From Acidobacteriota bacterium (GTDB lineage Bacteria; Acidobacteriota; Vicinamibacteria; Marinacidobacterales; SMYC01): a stretch of DNA of 46,624 bases. Each line of letters begins with the position of its first letter. Within the stretch, counting starts at the first letter, position 1. The translations under genes were made by a program, and so were the position numbers. The notes below the pieces were generated by a model, which was not told the DNA's origin, made no database searches, and worked only from the letters and a program-made list of their open reading frames with translations. The DNA lies in assembly GCA_004356105.1 (NCBI GenBank), contig SMYC01000285.1, forward strand, positions 1 to 46,624, read 5' to 3'. Of this stretch, positions 8,190-16,891 are shown one piece after another.

Positions 8190-9116
8190 TCAAGAATGTT
8201 TCCCGTAATTTTTCTCCCCCGCCTCGATTCGAATCTCCAACCGATTCTCTTTCGTCGGCATCGGACAGGTCGTATGCGGGTTGTACGCGCAAGGGGGATT
8301 ATAGGCCCGGTTGAAATCGATCACGACTTTGCCGTTCTCGGGCGCCTCGGTGCGGAGGAAGCGGGCCGCCGGATAGGACCCTTTGCCGCTCGTCCCATCC
8401 CGGAAGGTGAACTTCAGCGTGCCCTCGCGCGCCTTCTCCGCCTCCATACGCACTTTCTGCCCTTGAAGCTCGAAATCCACATATCCCACGACTTCGAAGA
8501 CCTCGATATCGCCCAGAATGTTCAACATCTCGACTTTCTTCTCTTCCGCATGCGGGGTGAACTTCGCCTGGACACGAAACTTCGGGTCGACCGGATACCA
8601 ATCGAGGCCGGCAAACTCCTTGCGATAGGACGCGTTCAGGTCACGGAGTCGGATCGCGAGACGCTCACCGCTATAGTGCAGCCACATCTTCAACTCGTTA
8701 ATCGCGATCGCGTGCTTTTCCCCCATCTCGAGCTCGACCGCCTGGATGGGCTTTCCGTCTTGGGTGATGGTGACGCCGTCTTCAGCATGGAACGTCGCTT
8801 TGCGATCGTGAAACTTGAATACGCCCACGATGGCAGGCGCTGAGTCCTCGGGGAGCACAAAATCATTGCTGGTCGCGGTCCCGACCCAGTTCTCACCTTC
8901 GCGCAGCCAAAAGAGGCCAGCGACCGTCAGCCAACTTGTATCCTTTTGCAGGTTCTCTTCGCGCTCAGCCTGCCAGCTCTTTACTCTGTCGACATAGCCG
9001 GGATCTTCTACGCTCGAAGCACTGGCACCAATGATGACGATGACGGTGACGAGCATGACAGTTAAAAAAGCGAGCGCCGCGCCTACGCCATATCCGAGTT
9101 TTCTACCAGTGTTCAC
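8190..9116 (-). CDS. DUF1684 family protein with N-terminal membrane anchor
   Basis: I place the start at GTG 9116, because GGAGGT sits 7 bases upstream of it; an upstream TTG at 9131 is in frame but would place the SD inside the gene. Residues about 8-30 form a hydrophobic anchor (GAALAFLTVMLVTVIVIIGA). The rest matches DUF1684: WQAEREENLQKDTSWLTVAGLFWLREGEN, the DGTSGKGSYPAARFLR segment and the C-terminal DFNRAYNPPCAYNPHTTCP block that is almost invariant in the family. The family is widespread and uncharacterised. The 308-residue length is usual. The domain would face the periplasm if the anchor is of the N-in type. No partner is obvious. Confidence 0.85.
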   Translation of the reverse strand: MNTGRKLGYGVGAALAFLTVMLVTVIVIIGASASSVEDPGYVDRVKSWQAEREENLQKDTSWLTVAGLFWLREGENWVGTATSNDFVLPEDSAPAIVGVFKFHDRKATFHAEDGVTITQDGKPIQAVELEMGEKHAIAINELKMWLHYSGERLAIRLRDLNASYRKEFAGLDWYPVDPKFRVQAKFTPHAEEKKVEMLNILGDIEVFEVVGYVDFELQGQKVRMEAEKAREGTLKFTFRDGTSGKGSYPAARFLRTEAPENGKVVIDFNRAYNPPCAYNPHTTCPMPTKENRLEIRIEAGEKNYGKHS

Positions 9117-9186
9117 AGCACATACCTCCAACTTCGCCCCACACTCGCATTGTACTTTACGAGAGACGACACCGCTAACCGGGCGG

Positions 9187-9951
9187 CTATTTCTTGTATT
9201 CCATGACGTTTACGGGATCCGGGCTCTCGAAAACGGATGCGGGGACGTCCACGAGCACCGCCACGTTCTCGTGCTTTCGCTCGCCGCGACCCGCGGAGAG
9301 CATGATCCCACCTTGCTTCTGCCAGTCTTGCCAGGGAATTTGAAAGCGCGGCTCCGGGTCGGAAGCCTTCGGATAGTAGTCCCATTGAGTGACCAGGCGG
9401 GAATCCTCGTCGACGTAGACGTGATACTTGTTCTCCGGAGTTCGGCCGACATCCTTGAAGGTCAGCTCCAAAACGTCGGCTGCCTTTCCATCTGCCGTCT
9501 CACCTTTGCCAAAATATTTCAAGGTGACGCCGCTGTCCTTGAGCTTGAACGGCATGAAGACCCAGTATGAGTCGTTGATCCAGGCGCTCTCGGCATCGTG
9601 GAGTGCCTCCTCGAGAGCCGCCGCAGCGGTGACCTCCTGACCTTCCTTCCAGACACGCCCTTTCTTCGAGTTTAGGTTCATCAGGACGAGCATCTCTTCG
9701 CTCTCGAAGCGAAGATTCCCGCTATGTTTGTCCCACACGTGCGTGCGGCGTCCGAAGAATTTCCACGTCAGATAGCGGCTTTCGTCCCAGGCTCGGCGGC
9801 CACCGAGCTTTTCCATGACTTCGTCCGCGACCGCGATGGCCTCCCGATCCGAACCTTCGGCGTCGAAACCAGGCATGGGCGGGTTCTTCGATTGAGCTCC
9901 GAACGAAATCGAAGCGCCCAGAACAACGACGCCAGCAAACAATCTTCGCAT
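9187..9951 (-). CDS. Secreted LolA-like / DUF6503-type protein
   Basis: The start is placed at ATG 9951, after AGGAGAGG. It opens a 254-residue protein with signal peptide MRRLFAGVVVLGASISFGAQ. The mature part resembles the outer-membrane lipoprotein-sorting (LolA-like) half-barrel. It has an AVADEVMEKLGGRRAWDESRYLTW opening, alternating strands with paired aromatic residues (YWVFMPFKLKDSGVTLKYF), and ENKYHVYVDEDSRLVTQWDYY. Similar proteins are annotated as DUF6503 in environmental genomes. A periplasmic lipid- or lipoprotein-binding role is a guess from the fold; no catalytic motif is visible. The upstream gene on the same strand ends at 9981, so the two may be cotranscribed. Confidence 0.65.
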   Translation of the reverse strand: MRRLFAGVVVLGASISFGAQSKNPPMPGFDAEGSDREAIAVADEVMEKLGGRRAWDESRYLTWKFFGRRTHVWDKHSGNLRFESEEMLVLMNLNSKKGRVWKEGQEVTAAAALEEALHDAESAWINDSYWVFMPFKLKDSGVTLKYFGKGETADGKAADVLELTFKDVGRTPENKYHVYVDEDSRLVTQWDYYPKASDPEPRFQIPWQDWQKQGGIMLSAGRGERKHENVAVLVDVPASVFESPDPVNVMEYKK

Positions 9952-9980
9952 TAGCCTCTCCTTCCGGCGGAGATTGTACC

Positions 9981-10655
9981 TCATCGGTCGAAAGCCCCGT
10001 TACGCGCTTTGTCCGTCTGGCGCCGATCGACCGCCCGCACCACCATCATCAGAAGAAGCGTAGCGAGAGCTCGGAGAGTCTCGAAGACCGTCAGGCTCCC
10101 GACCGTGGATTCCGCACCGAGGTTCTGCGCGATGATGTTCCACACGATGCTCAGAAGCCAAAACCCCCACCACATGGGGAGAATGGACGGCACAGCGGCA
10201 GAAACCCACGCGACCCCCGGCTTTGGCTCGCTCGCTTGATAGATTTCCTTCACGGAGCGATACGGACCGATCAGGTTCGCGACGGGAACAAAAGCGATCC
10301 CAGCGCTCCATCCGGGCGAGAAAAACATTCCTTCAGCGCCAAGCGAGCGCGCGTCGCGATTGGCACGAAAGACCCATACTGAGAAACTCACGACCACGAG
10401 CGCAAGCAGCGGCCACGTCAAGGCCCAGCTCAGCGCGAGCGGGCCAGGTGCAAGGGTCAAAATCGCGTTCTGGTAGCCCTCCCAGCCAAAAAAGACGGCG
10501 AGATAGAGCGTGGCCCGAAAGGCCCGAAGCGCGAGCTCGACGAGCAGAACAGCGAGGAGGACGGTCGCGGCCCCCGAGCTTTGCCTCGGCAAGGGCCGCA
10601 CGCCCTCCTCGGGAGGAGAGTAAGGATTCGCCGTTTCCGCCACCGCACGCTCCAT
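9981..10655 (-). CDS. DUF4328 membrane protein
   Basis: This 224-residue protein has a proline-rich N-terminal tail (residues 1-27) and then about five membrane segments at roughly 30-55, 65-95, 115-130, 145-165 and 185-205. The core FSPGWSAGIAFVPVANLIGPYRSVKEIYQAS (about 112-142) is the DUF4328 signature. The family is found in Actinobacteria, Acidobacteriota and others; no function is established. The upstream region is shared with the divergent histidine kinase gene at 10743. Confidence 0.8.
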   Translation of the reverse strand: MERAVAETANPYSPPEEGVRPLPRQSSGAATVLLAVLLVELALRAFRATLYLAVFFGWEGYQNAILTLAPGPLALSWALTWPLLALVVVSFSVWVFRANRDARSLGAEGMFFSPGWSAGIAFVPVANLIGPYRSVKEIYQASEPKPGVAWVSAAVPSILPMWWGFWLLSIVWNIIAQNLGAESTVGSLTVFETLRALATLLLMMVVRAVDRRQTDKARNGAFDR

Positions 10656-10699
10656 GCTCGTCTCGGAGCCATCCTAGCAACATTTGCCATAAGCAAGGC

Positions 10700-10728
10700 T
10701 TGACTTCACCATCCAAGCCGTGTAACGT
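10700..10728 (+). promoter_or_regulatory. Putative sigma70-like promoter for the hybrid histidine kinase
   Basis: TTGACT at 10700-10705 is followed after 17 bases by TAACGT at 10723-10728. It lies in the 87-base spacer between the divergent DUF4328 and kinase genes, 14 bases before ATG 10743. The -35 box is good and the -10 box is weak. Confidence 0.35.
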
Positions 10729-10742
10729 GCGGAGCGTTCTCG

Positions 10743-12650
10743 ATGTGCGGCGAGAAAAGGGGTCTCTTGCCATTTGACGAAATTTCGAGGCCTATTGCAG
10801 GCCCTGTCGACTCTGTGGATTTTCGCGCGCTCGTCGAGAGCTCCCCCGACAGGATCTCGACCCTGGATCCCGAAGGCACGATCCTCTTCACCAATCACAC
10901 GCTTGCCAATCTATCGGCTGTAGAGGTCATCGGTACCGACGTCATGAGCTACGTCGACGAGCATGAGCGCGCGGCGTACCGGGAAGCTCTCGACGACGTT
11001 TTCTTGAACGGCGTCTCCCGCACCCTAGAGCTGTCAACCGCTGGGCTGAGTTGGCTCACGAGGCTCATCCCTATCAAACATGACAATGTCGTCGAGACGG
11101 TTCTCGTGATCACGACCGATCTCAGCGAGCGCAAGCGCGCCAAAGTGGCACTTGCGAAGAGCGAGAACAAGTTCCGTGCGCTCGCGGAAAGCGGCTCGGC
11201 AGCCATCTTCATCTTTCGAGGCGCCAAAATACTCTACGCCAACCCGATGGCCGAGCGTATCACCGGCTTCACCCTCGACGAGATCTTAGAGATGAGTTAT
11301 GGGGATATCGTCTACGAGAGCGACGGTGAGGTGGCGCCGTCCGACGCTAGGACACGACACCAGGGTGGAGGTGTTCCCGCTCGTCGGGAGGCCAATCTCC
11401 GCACCACGACGGGCGAAATACGCCGGGTCGATTATACCGAGCACGTCTTCGATGATGACGGCGAGCCGACAGTGCTTGCCACGGCAGTGGACATTACCGA
11501 GCGCAAGAACGCCGAGGAGGAGCGCCAGAAGTTCGAAACAGAGGTCCAACACGCGCAAAAGCTGGAGAGCCTCGCCGCGCTTACCGCTGGTATTGCCCAC
11601 AATTTCAACAATCTCCTGACAAGTATCCTCGGGAGCGCGAGTCTCGCCGCTTCGCAGCTCCCGGAGGGCTCTCCGGCGAAGGAGCAGATCGAGCGCGTCC
11701 TGCAGGCTGCCGAGAAGGCAGCCGACCTGACGAACCAAATGCTCGCCTATGCCGGCAAGGAAAACTTCGAGGTAGGCTTCGTCGACCTGAACCAACTCGT
11801 CCGCGATGTCATTCCGCTCGTGCGAACGTCGCTCTCCAGGAATACTCGTATCCGTGAGTCGTGGGCCGCCAACTTACCCAGCATCGAGGCGGACCCGGTC
11901 CAGCTTCGACAAGTCATCGTCGCGCTCGTGACGAACGCCTCAGAAGCGCTACAAGACGAGCACGGCGAGGTCTCGATCCGCACCGGAGCGCTCAAGAGCA
12001 CCGCTCACTCGGGAACACGCGTTTTCGTCGAGATCTCCGACACCGGGCGAGGCATGGATGCCGAGACCTCCGCGAAAATCTTCGACCCCTTCTTTACGAC
12101 TAAGTTTTCTGGGCGGGGACTCGGTCTCGCGGCTGTGCAGGGAATCGTCCGAGCCCATCGCGGCGATATTCGCGTCCAAAGCCAATTGGGTCGAGGCACG
12201 ACCATGACGGTATTCCTCCCGGCGACGAGCCCAGGCCGCGCGGTCATAGACGACGATCAGCGTTCGTCACCCGGCGGCAGTCGCACTATCCTCGTGATCG
12301 ATGACGAACAAAGCGTCCGGGAAGTGGCGCAAGCGGTGCTCCAAGAAAAGGGATTCGAAGTGTTGCTCGCCGGCAGCGGCCGCGAAGCGCTCGACATTTT
12401 CGGCGAGCGAGCGTCGGAGATCGACGCGGTCCTGCTCGACATGACGATGCCACGCATGAGCGGAGAGCAAACGTTGGTCAAGCTCCGCCGCATGCGGCCC
12501 CAGGTGAAGGTCCTGCTCACGAGCGGCCATAGCGAACAAGAGGTTTCACAGACATTCGCGGGCAAGAAAGCCTCGGCATTCCTTAAAAAGCCGTTTCGCG
12601 CCTCGGAACTGATCGATAGAATCCAGCAAGTGGTGAACCCGCATCTATGA
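10743..12650 (+). CDS. Cytosolic hybrid histidine kinase (PAS-PAS-HisKA-HATPase-REC)
   Basis: This is a 635-residue sensor without membrane segments. Two PAS domains lie at about 26-135 and 142-257, each ending in a (L/I)(S/T)ERK linker. The dimerisation helix carries the phospho-acceptor His286 in TAGIAHNFNNLL, a common variant of the HDFNN box. The ATPase domain has the N-box NASEA (398-402), DTGRGM (433-438) and GRGLGLAAVQGI (457-468). A C-terminal receiver domain (about 515-633) has Asp566 in LLDMTMP, Thr593 and Lys616. No separate regulator or output gene adjoins it, so the receiver probably passes phosphate to a protein encoded elsewhere. The start is uncertain: TTG at 10767 has a better SD (AAAAGGGG) than ATG 10743. 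Confidence 0.92.
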   Translation: MCGEKRGLLPFDEISRPIAGPVDSVDFRALVESSPDRISTLDPEGTILFTNHTLANLSAVEVIGTDVMSYVDEHERAAYREALDDVFLNGVSRTLELSTAGLSWLTRLIPIKHDNVVETVLVITTDLSERKRAKVALAKSENKFRALAESGSAAIFIFRGAKILYANPMAERITGFTLDEILEMSYGDIVYESDGEVAPSDARTRHQGGGVPARREANLRTTTGEIRRVDYTEHVFDDDGEPTVLATAVDITERKNAEEERQKFETEVQHAQKLESLAALTAGIAHNFNNLLTSILGSASLAASQLPEGSPAKEQIERVLQAAEKAADLTNQMLAYAGKENFEVGFVDLNQLVRDVIPLVRTSLSRNTRIRESWAANLPSIEADPVQLRQVIVALVTNASEALQDEHGEVSIRTGALKSTAHSGTRVFVEISDTGRGMDAETSAKIFDPFFTTKFSGRGLGLAAVQGIVRAHRGDIRVQSQLGRGTTMTVFLPATSPGRAVIDDDQRSSPGGSRTILVIDDEQSVREVAQAVLQEKGFEVLLAGSGREALDIFGERASEIDAVLLDMTMPRMSGEQTLVKLRRMRPQVKVLLTSGHSEQEVSQTFAGKKASAFLKKPFRASELIDRIQQVVNPHL

Positions 12651-12702
12651 GTCAAGCGGTCGCAATCACCTTCTGTGCTACGATCGCGGGACCAGAGGTT
12701 AG

Positions 12703-12792
12703 ATGCGCAAGGTCTTCTATTCGAACGAGATCGTCCCGGCGTCAGACCACTTCGCTCTTGACCATCGCGAAGGCGGACTGGAGCTCGAATAG
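12703..12792 (+). CDS. Possible 29-residue small ORF coupled to glnS
   Basis: An ATG at 12703 opens 29 codons ([16 protein letters not shown]...). Its stop TAG at 12790-12792 shares its last base with the GTG start of glnS, a TAGTG overlap typical of translational coupling. The upstream AGAGG is a weak SD. I recognise no domain. It could be a short leader peptide or simply a chance ORF. Confidence 0.25.
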   Translation: MRKVFYSNEIVPASDHFALDHREGGLELE

Positions 12793-14492
12793 TGTCCGAA
12801 GAGCCCTCCGACAAAGCACCATCGCTCGATTTCATCCGAACGATCGTCGCGGAAGACGTCGCCAACGGGAAGAATGACGGCCGCGTCGCCACGCGTTTTC
12901 CTCCCGAGCCGAACGGCTATTTGCACATCGGCCACGCTAAATCGATCTGCCTGAATTTCGGGATTGCTGCAGAGTATGGCGGGACGTGCAACTTGCGGTT
13001 CGACGATACGAACCCGGCGAAAGAAGACGTCGAATATGTCGACGCCATCAAGGAGGACGTCCGCTGGCTCGGCTTCGACTGGGACGACCGGCTGTACTAT
13101 GCCTCCGACTACTTCGAGAAGATCTATGCCTGCGCCGTCAAGCTCATCCGAGACGGCAACGCTTATGTCGACAGTCTGAGTGCGGAGGAAATCCGTGAAT
13201 ATCGCGGCACGCTGACAGAGCCGGGCAAGAACAGCCCCCACCGGGAGCGTTCCGTCGAAGAGAACCTCGACATGTTCAAGAGAATGCGCGCCGGCGAGTT
13301 CGCGGACGGAACGTGCGTCCTGCGAGCGAAGATCGACATGGCCTCGGGCAATGTGAACCTGCGTGATCCAACGCTTTATCGGATCCGGAAAGTAGCGCAT
13401 CATCGCACCGGCGACCAGTGGAGCATCTACCCGATGTATGACTTCACCCACGCCGTCTCGGACGCCTTCGAGAACATCACGCACTCACTTTGCACCCTCG
13501 AGTTCGAGGATCACCGCCCGCTCTACAATTGGTCGGTCAATGAGACCGGAGTCGCGTTCAAGCCTCGGCAAATCGAGTTTGCCCGTTTGAACTTGAGCTA
13601 CACGATTCTCAGCAAGCGCAAGCTTCTGCGCCTCGTGCACGAGGGCCACGTCAGCGGATGGAACGACCCCCGGATGCCTACGCTAAGCGGATTGAGGCGG
13701 CGCGGCTATACGCCAAAATCCCTCCGAACCTTTTGCGCGCGGATCGGGCTCGCGAAGCGCGACAGCCTCGTGGACGTCGCGCAGCTCGAGCACGCGGTCC
13801 GCGAGGACTTGAACGCCCGCGCCCCTCGCGTGATGGGTGTCCTTCACCCTCTTCGAGTCGTGCTCGAGAACTACCCCGAAGGCGAAGTGGACGAGCTCGA
13901 CGCGGTGAACAACCCCGAGGACGAGAGCGCCGGTACGCGCAAAGTGCCTTTCTCACGAGTTCTGTATATCGAGCGCGCGGACTTCATGGAGGATCCTCCG
14001 AAGAAGTTTTTCCGGCTCGCTCCTGGCCGCGAGGTCCGGCTTCGCTACGCTTATCTCATCACGTGCACCGATGTCGTCAAAGACGACGCGGGCGAGATCG
14101 TCGAGCTCCGCTGCACTTACGATCCCGAAACGCGCGGCGGGACGCCGCCCGACGGGCGCCGCGTGCGCGGCACGCTCCACTGGGTCTCCGCCGAGCACGC
14201 GCTCGATGTCGAAGTGCGCCTCTACGATCGGCTCTTCTCGCGCGAGAAGCCCGACGACGTGGAGGAAGGTCAGGACTACATCGCGAGCTTGAATCCCAAT
14301 TCGCTCGAGCTCCTCGAAAGCGCCAAGCTCGAGCCAAGCGTGGCCGGTGCCGCGCCCGGTACTCGCTACCAGTTCGAGCGGCAGGGTTATTTCATCGTCG
14401 ACCCGGACGCGTCTGCCGACAAGCTCGTCTTCAATCGCACGGTCTCGCTCAAAGATGCTTGGGCGAGGATCGCGGCTCGGGGCTCGCAGTAG
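12792..14492 (+). CDS. glnS: Glutaminyl-tRNA synthetase
   Basis: This 566-residue class I synthetase charges tRNA-Gln with glutamine in the cytosol. The ATP-binding HIGH motif is at 45-48 in [15 protein letters not shown]. The second signature appears as LSKRK at 273-277, the GlnRS form of KMSKS. Other family marks are [11 protein letters not shown] (68-78), [12 protein letters not shown] (213-224), and a C-terminal two-barrel anticodon-binding region from about 350 to 560. GlnRS rather than GluRS is supported by the FDDTNP loop and by [17 protein letters not shown]. The start codon is GTG with GGAG 8 bases upstream. Bacteria with GlnRS can charge tRNA-Gln directly, without the GatCAB route; whether GatCAB is also present is not visible here. 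Confidence 0.95.
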   Translation: MSEEPSDKAPSLDFIRTIVAEDVANGKNDGRVATRFPPEPNGYLHIGHAKSICLNFGIAAEYGGTCNLRFDDTNPAKEDVEYVDAIKEDVRWLGFDWDDRLYYASDYFEKIYACAVKLIRDGNAYVDSLSAEEIREYRGTLTEPGKNSPHRERSVEENLDMFKRMRAGEFADGTCVLRAKIDMASGNVNLRDPTLYRIRKVAHHRTGDQWSIYPMYDFTHAVSDAFENITHSLCTLEFEDHRPLYNWSVNETGVAFKPRQIEFARLNLSYTILSKRKLLRLVHEGHVSGWNDPRMPTLSGLRRRGYTPKSLRTFCARIGLAKRDSLVDVAQLEHAVREDLNARAPRVMGVLHPLRVVLENYPEGEVDELDAVNNPEDESAGTRKVPFSRVLYIERADFMEDPPKKFFRLAPGREVRLRYAYLITCTDVVKDDAGEIVELRCTYDPETRGGTPPDGRRVRGTLHWVSAEHALDVEVRLYDRLFSREKPDDVEEGQDYIASLNPNSLELLESAKLEPSVAGAAPGTRYQFERQGYFIVDPDASADKLVFNRTVSLKDAWARIAARGSQ

Positions 14493-14829
14493 CTGCTTTC
14501 GGCTGCCGGCTACCCCTTCTTCCTTTTCACGGTCTGGGTTGTCTGAGACAATTCGCTGATAGTGTTCGGCTATGGGGCCCGGACGGCCTTCCGAGACATT
14601 CTCACTACCCAAAGACGCTGGCCAGTAGCCGACGGTCTTAAATTTCAGGGAGAAGAACATTTCCTCTCACTTCTTGTTCTTGTCTTTTCTTTGCGACTTT
14701 GCGACTTTGCGCCTTTGCGTTACGCTTTTCTTAACATTGATTGAGCTTAGACCCGCAGTAAGAAGCCGATGGCAACACGGATCGCGGGAGTGTTATTCTC
14801 CGATAGCCCTCTTCCGATAAGGAGTCTTT
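14493..14829. other. Intergenic region with a short tandem repeat
   Basis: These 337 bases lie between glnS and the second gamma-glutamyltransferase and contain no convincing gene. The only structure I see is the four-unit octamer repeat at 14690-14721 and an SD-proximal AAGGAG just before ATG 14830. No clear terminator hairpin with a T-run follows glnS. Confidence 0.6.
14690..14721. repeat. Four tandem 8-base units (TTTGCGAC type)
   Basis: Units at 14690, 14698, 14706 and 14714 read tttgcgac, tttgcgac, tttgcgcc and tttgcgtt. This belongs to the 'ctttgcgactttgcg' class of simple intergenic sequence seen across many bacterial genomes. No role is known to me. Confidence 0.6.
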
Positions 14830-16491
14830 ATGACGATTCACGCCCTTCGCTTTGCTCTTACATTGAGTCTTGTCGCCTCGACTGCGCTGGCCGGCGACCG
14901 CCCCGCTAAAGGGGCCACGCTCGGCCGCTCGCCGGTGCTCGCCACGCACGGGATGGTGGCTACCAGCCAGCCGCTCGCGGCAGCCGCGGGGCTCCGGGTG
15001 CTGCAGGAGGGCGGCAACGCGATTGACGCCGCCATCGCTACAGCCGCGGTGCTGAACGTCGTCGAGCCGATGATGTGCGGGATTGGCGGCGATCTCTTCG
15101 CGCTCGTCTATCATGCCGAGACGCAAACGCTCTATGGGCTGAACGGAACCGGGCGTGCCGGCGCCCTCGCCACCGCGGAAAAGATGCGCCAGGACGGCTA
15201 CGAGCGCATGCCCGGCTATGGAATCTATGCCGTCACCGTGCCGGGAGCGCTCGACGGCTGGGAGCAGCTGCGCTCGCGCTTCGGCAGCAAGAGCCTCGCG
15301 GAGCTCTTGGAGCCCGCCATCGGCTACGCTGAGAACGGGTTTCCCGTCTCCCAAATTATTGCCACCGACTGGAAAGCGGCCGAAGAGAAGCTTGCGCGCC
15401 ACCCGGCGGCCGCCGCGAATTACCTCATTAACGGACGCGCGCCGCGTCACGGCGAGCTCTTCAAATCGCCCGACCTCGCCAAGACGTTCCGGATCATCGC
15501 GGACGAAGGGCCGGACGCCTTTTACCGAGGGACCATCGCTCGAAAGATTGCCCAGTTCATCGCGAGTGAAGGCGGCTTCGTCACCTATGACGACATGGCG
15601 GGCCACACGTCGACTTGGGTCGACCCGATCTCGACGACATATAAAGACGCGACCATTTATCAAATCCCGCCAAACTCTCAAGGCTATGTCGCCCTCGAAA
15701 TGCTCAACATTCTCGAAGGCTTCGACGTCGCGTCGCTCGGGCATAATTCCGCGGAATATCTACACCTCCTCATCGAAGCGAAGAAGCTCGCTTTCGCCGA
15801 CAGAAACGCCTATCTCGCCGACCCAGACAAAGCCGACATACCGCTCGACAAGTTGCTGTCGAAGCAATACGCAGCGGAGCGGGCAAAGCTGATCGACCGC
15901 GAGCGCGCCGCCCGCGAAGTGCGTCCCGGAATGATCGACCCAACCGAAACCGTTTACTTGACGGTCGTCGACGAGGATCGCAATGTCGTGTCGCTCATCT
16001 ACAGCGTCTTTTCGGCCTTCGGCTCCGGGCTCGTCGTCCCGGGCACAGGCATCACACTTCAAAACCGTGGGACCGGATTCTCTCTCGAGCCCGGTCATCC
16101 GAACGAGCTCGCGCCGGGAAAGCGCGCGCTTCACACGAACATGCCGGGAATGGTCTTCAAAAACGGCAAACCGTGGTTGAGCTACGGGGTGATGGGCGGC
16201 GATATGCAGCCGCAGGGCCACACCCAAGTGCTCTTGAACATGCTTGAGTTCGGGATGAACGTCCAGGAGGCGGGCGAGGTGGCGCGCTTCCGCCATTTCT
16301 CCGATCGCGCGGTCGGCTTCGAGTCCGGCATCGGTATCGACGTTCTTCAGGCGCTCATCGAAAAAGGACACCGACCGCGAATATCAATGGGCGCTTATGG
16401 CGGCTATCAAGCCATCATGATCGACTGGGAGCAAGGTGTTCTGCTCGGCGGATCAGATGTGCGCAAAGACGGCGCAGCAATGGGCTACTGA
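14830..16491 (+). CDS. Gamma-glutamyltransferase family protein (YwrD/acylase-like subtype)
   Basis: This 553-residue Ntn hydrolase carries signal peptide MTIHALRFALTLSLVASTALA and a good SD (AAGGAG). Self-cleavage is expected before Thr374 in TETVYLTVVD. It differs from the GGT at 943: the PLSSM loop is replaced by ALHTNMPGMV, the large subunit has CGIGGDLFALVY, and the small subunit has GVMGGDMQPQGHTQVL. These are features of the YwrD/cephalosporin-acylase-like branch, whose members often hydrolyse rather than transpeptidate. The lid-loop equivalent (TLQNRGTGFSLEPG) is short. It probably acts in the periplasm on gamma-glutamyl or acyl-amino compounds; the substrate is not predictable from sequence. 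It is transcribed alone. Confidence 0.9.
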   Translation: MTIHALRFALTLSLVASTALAGDRPAKGATLGRSPVLATHGMVATSQPLAAAAGLRVLQEGGNAIDAAIATAAVLNVVEPMMCGIGGDLFALVYHAETQTLYGLNGTGRAGALATAEKMRQDGYERMPGYGIYAVTVPGALDGWEQLRSRFGSKSLAELLEPAIGYAENGFPVSQIIATDWKAAEEKLARHPAAAANYLINGRAPRHGELFKSPDLAKTFRIIADEGPDAFYRGTIARKIAQFIASEGGFVTYDDMAGHTSTWVDPISTTYKDATIYQIPPNSQGYVALEMLNILEGFDVASLGHNSAEYLHLLIEAKKLAFADRNAYLADPDKADIPLDKLLSKQYAAERAKLIDRERAAREVRPGMIDPTETVYLTVVDEDRNVVSLIYSVFSAFGSGLVVPGTGITLQNRGTGFSLEPGHPNELAPGKRALHTNMPGMVFKNGKPWLSYGVMGGDMQPQGHTQVLLNMLEFGMNVQEAGEVARFRHFSDRAVGFESGIGIDVLQALIEKGHRPRISMGAYGGYQAIMIDWEQGVLLGGSDVRKDGAAMGY

Positions 16492-16586
16492 TCTCTCTCA
16501 TGACGGTCGTGTTTCGGGATCCTCCGTCGCATGGCCGGCGTGGTGACGCCCCAGCTCCTCACGGTCTACGCTGTGACGGAGGACGA

Positions 16587-16805
16587 ATGACCTGCGAATT
16601 CTGCGGTGGTGAAACTGCAAAAAAAATGCGCAAGCACCACTGGCTCCACGGCAAGCTCTATGTTGTGGAGAATGTCGATGCCGAGGTTTGTCGGGAGTGC
16701 GGAGAGCGCTACTACCACGCCACGACGCTCGACGTGATCGACAAACTTCTCGAGGGGAAGCACAAAGTCAAGAGGAGTATGGAAGTCGAAGTCGTCAGCC
16801 TTTGA
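16587..16805 (+). CDS. YgiT-type zinc-finger protein (short antitoxin-like)
   Basis: This 72-residue protein starts at ATG 16587, preceded by GGAGG. It has two CxxC pairs (MTCEFCGG and EVCRECGERYYHA), which form the zinc finger of the YgiT/MqsA N-terminal type. The C-terminal HTH of full MqsA is absent, as in the short family. Such genes normally follow a small DUF4258-type toxin. Here only 95 bases separate it from the upstream gamma-glutamyltransferase. A short frame there, ending with TGA at 16588-16590 in an ATGA overlap (...VVTPQLLTVYAVTEDE), may be the last piece of a lost toxin. It is therefore an orphan candidate antitoxin. Confidence 0.7.
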   Translation: MTCEFCGGETAKKMRKHHWLHGKLYVVENVDAEVCRECGERYYHATTLDVIDKLLEGKHKVKRSMEVEVVSL

Positions 16806-16891
16806 GGTCCCTGCGAGCGCTGCTCCGGACCAAAGGCTGCGTGCGGGATCCCAAAAGGGGACATCAACATCAACGGGCGAGGCCCGAAACT

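Noticed and set aside
14731-15744. 337-codon minus-strand frame inside the second gamma-glutamyltransferase
   Set aside because: Antisense shadow of a gene with signal peptide, SD and catalytic threonine; no domain of its own.
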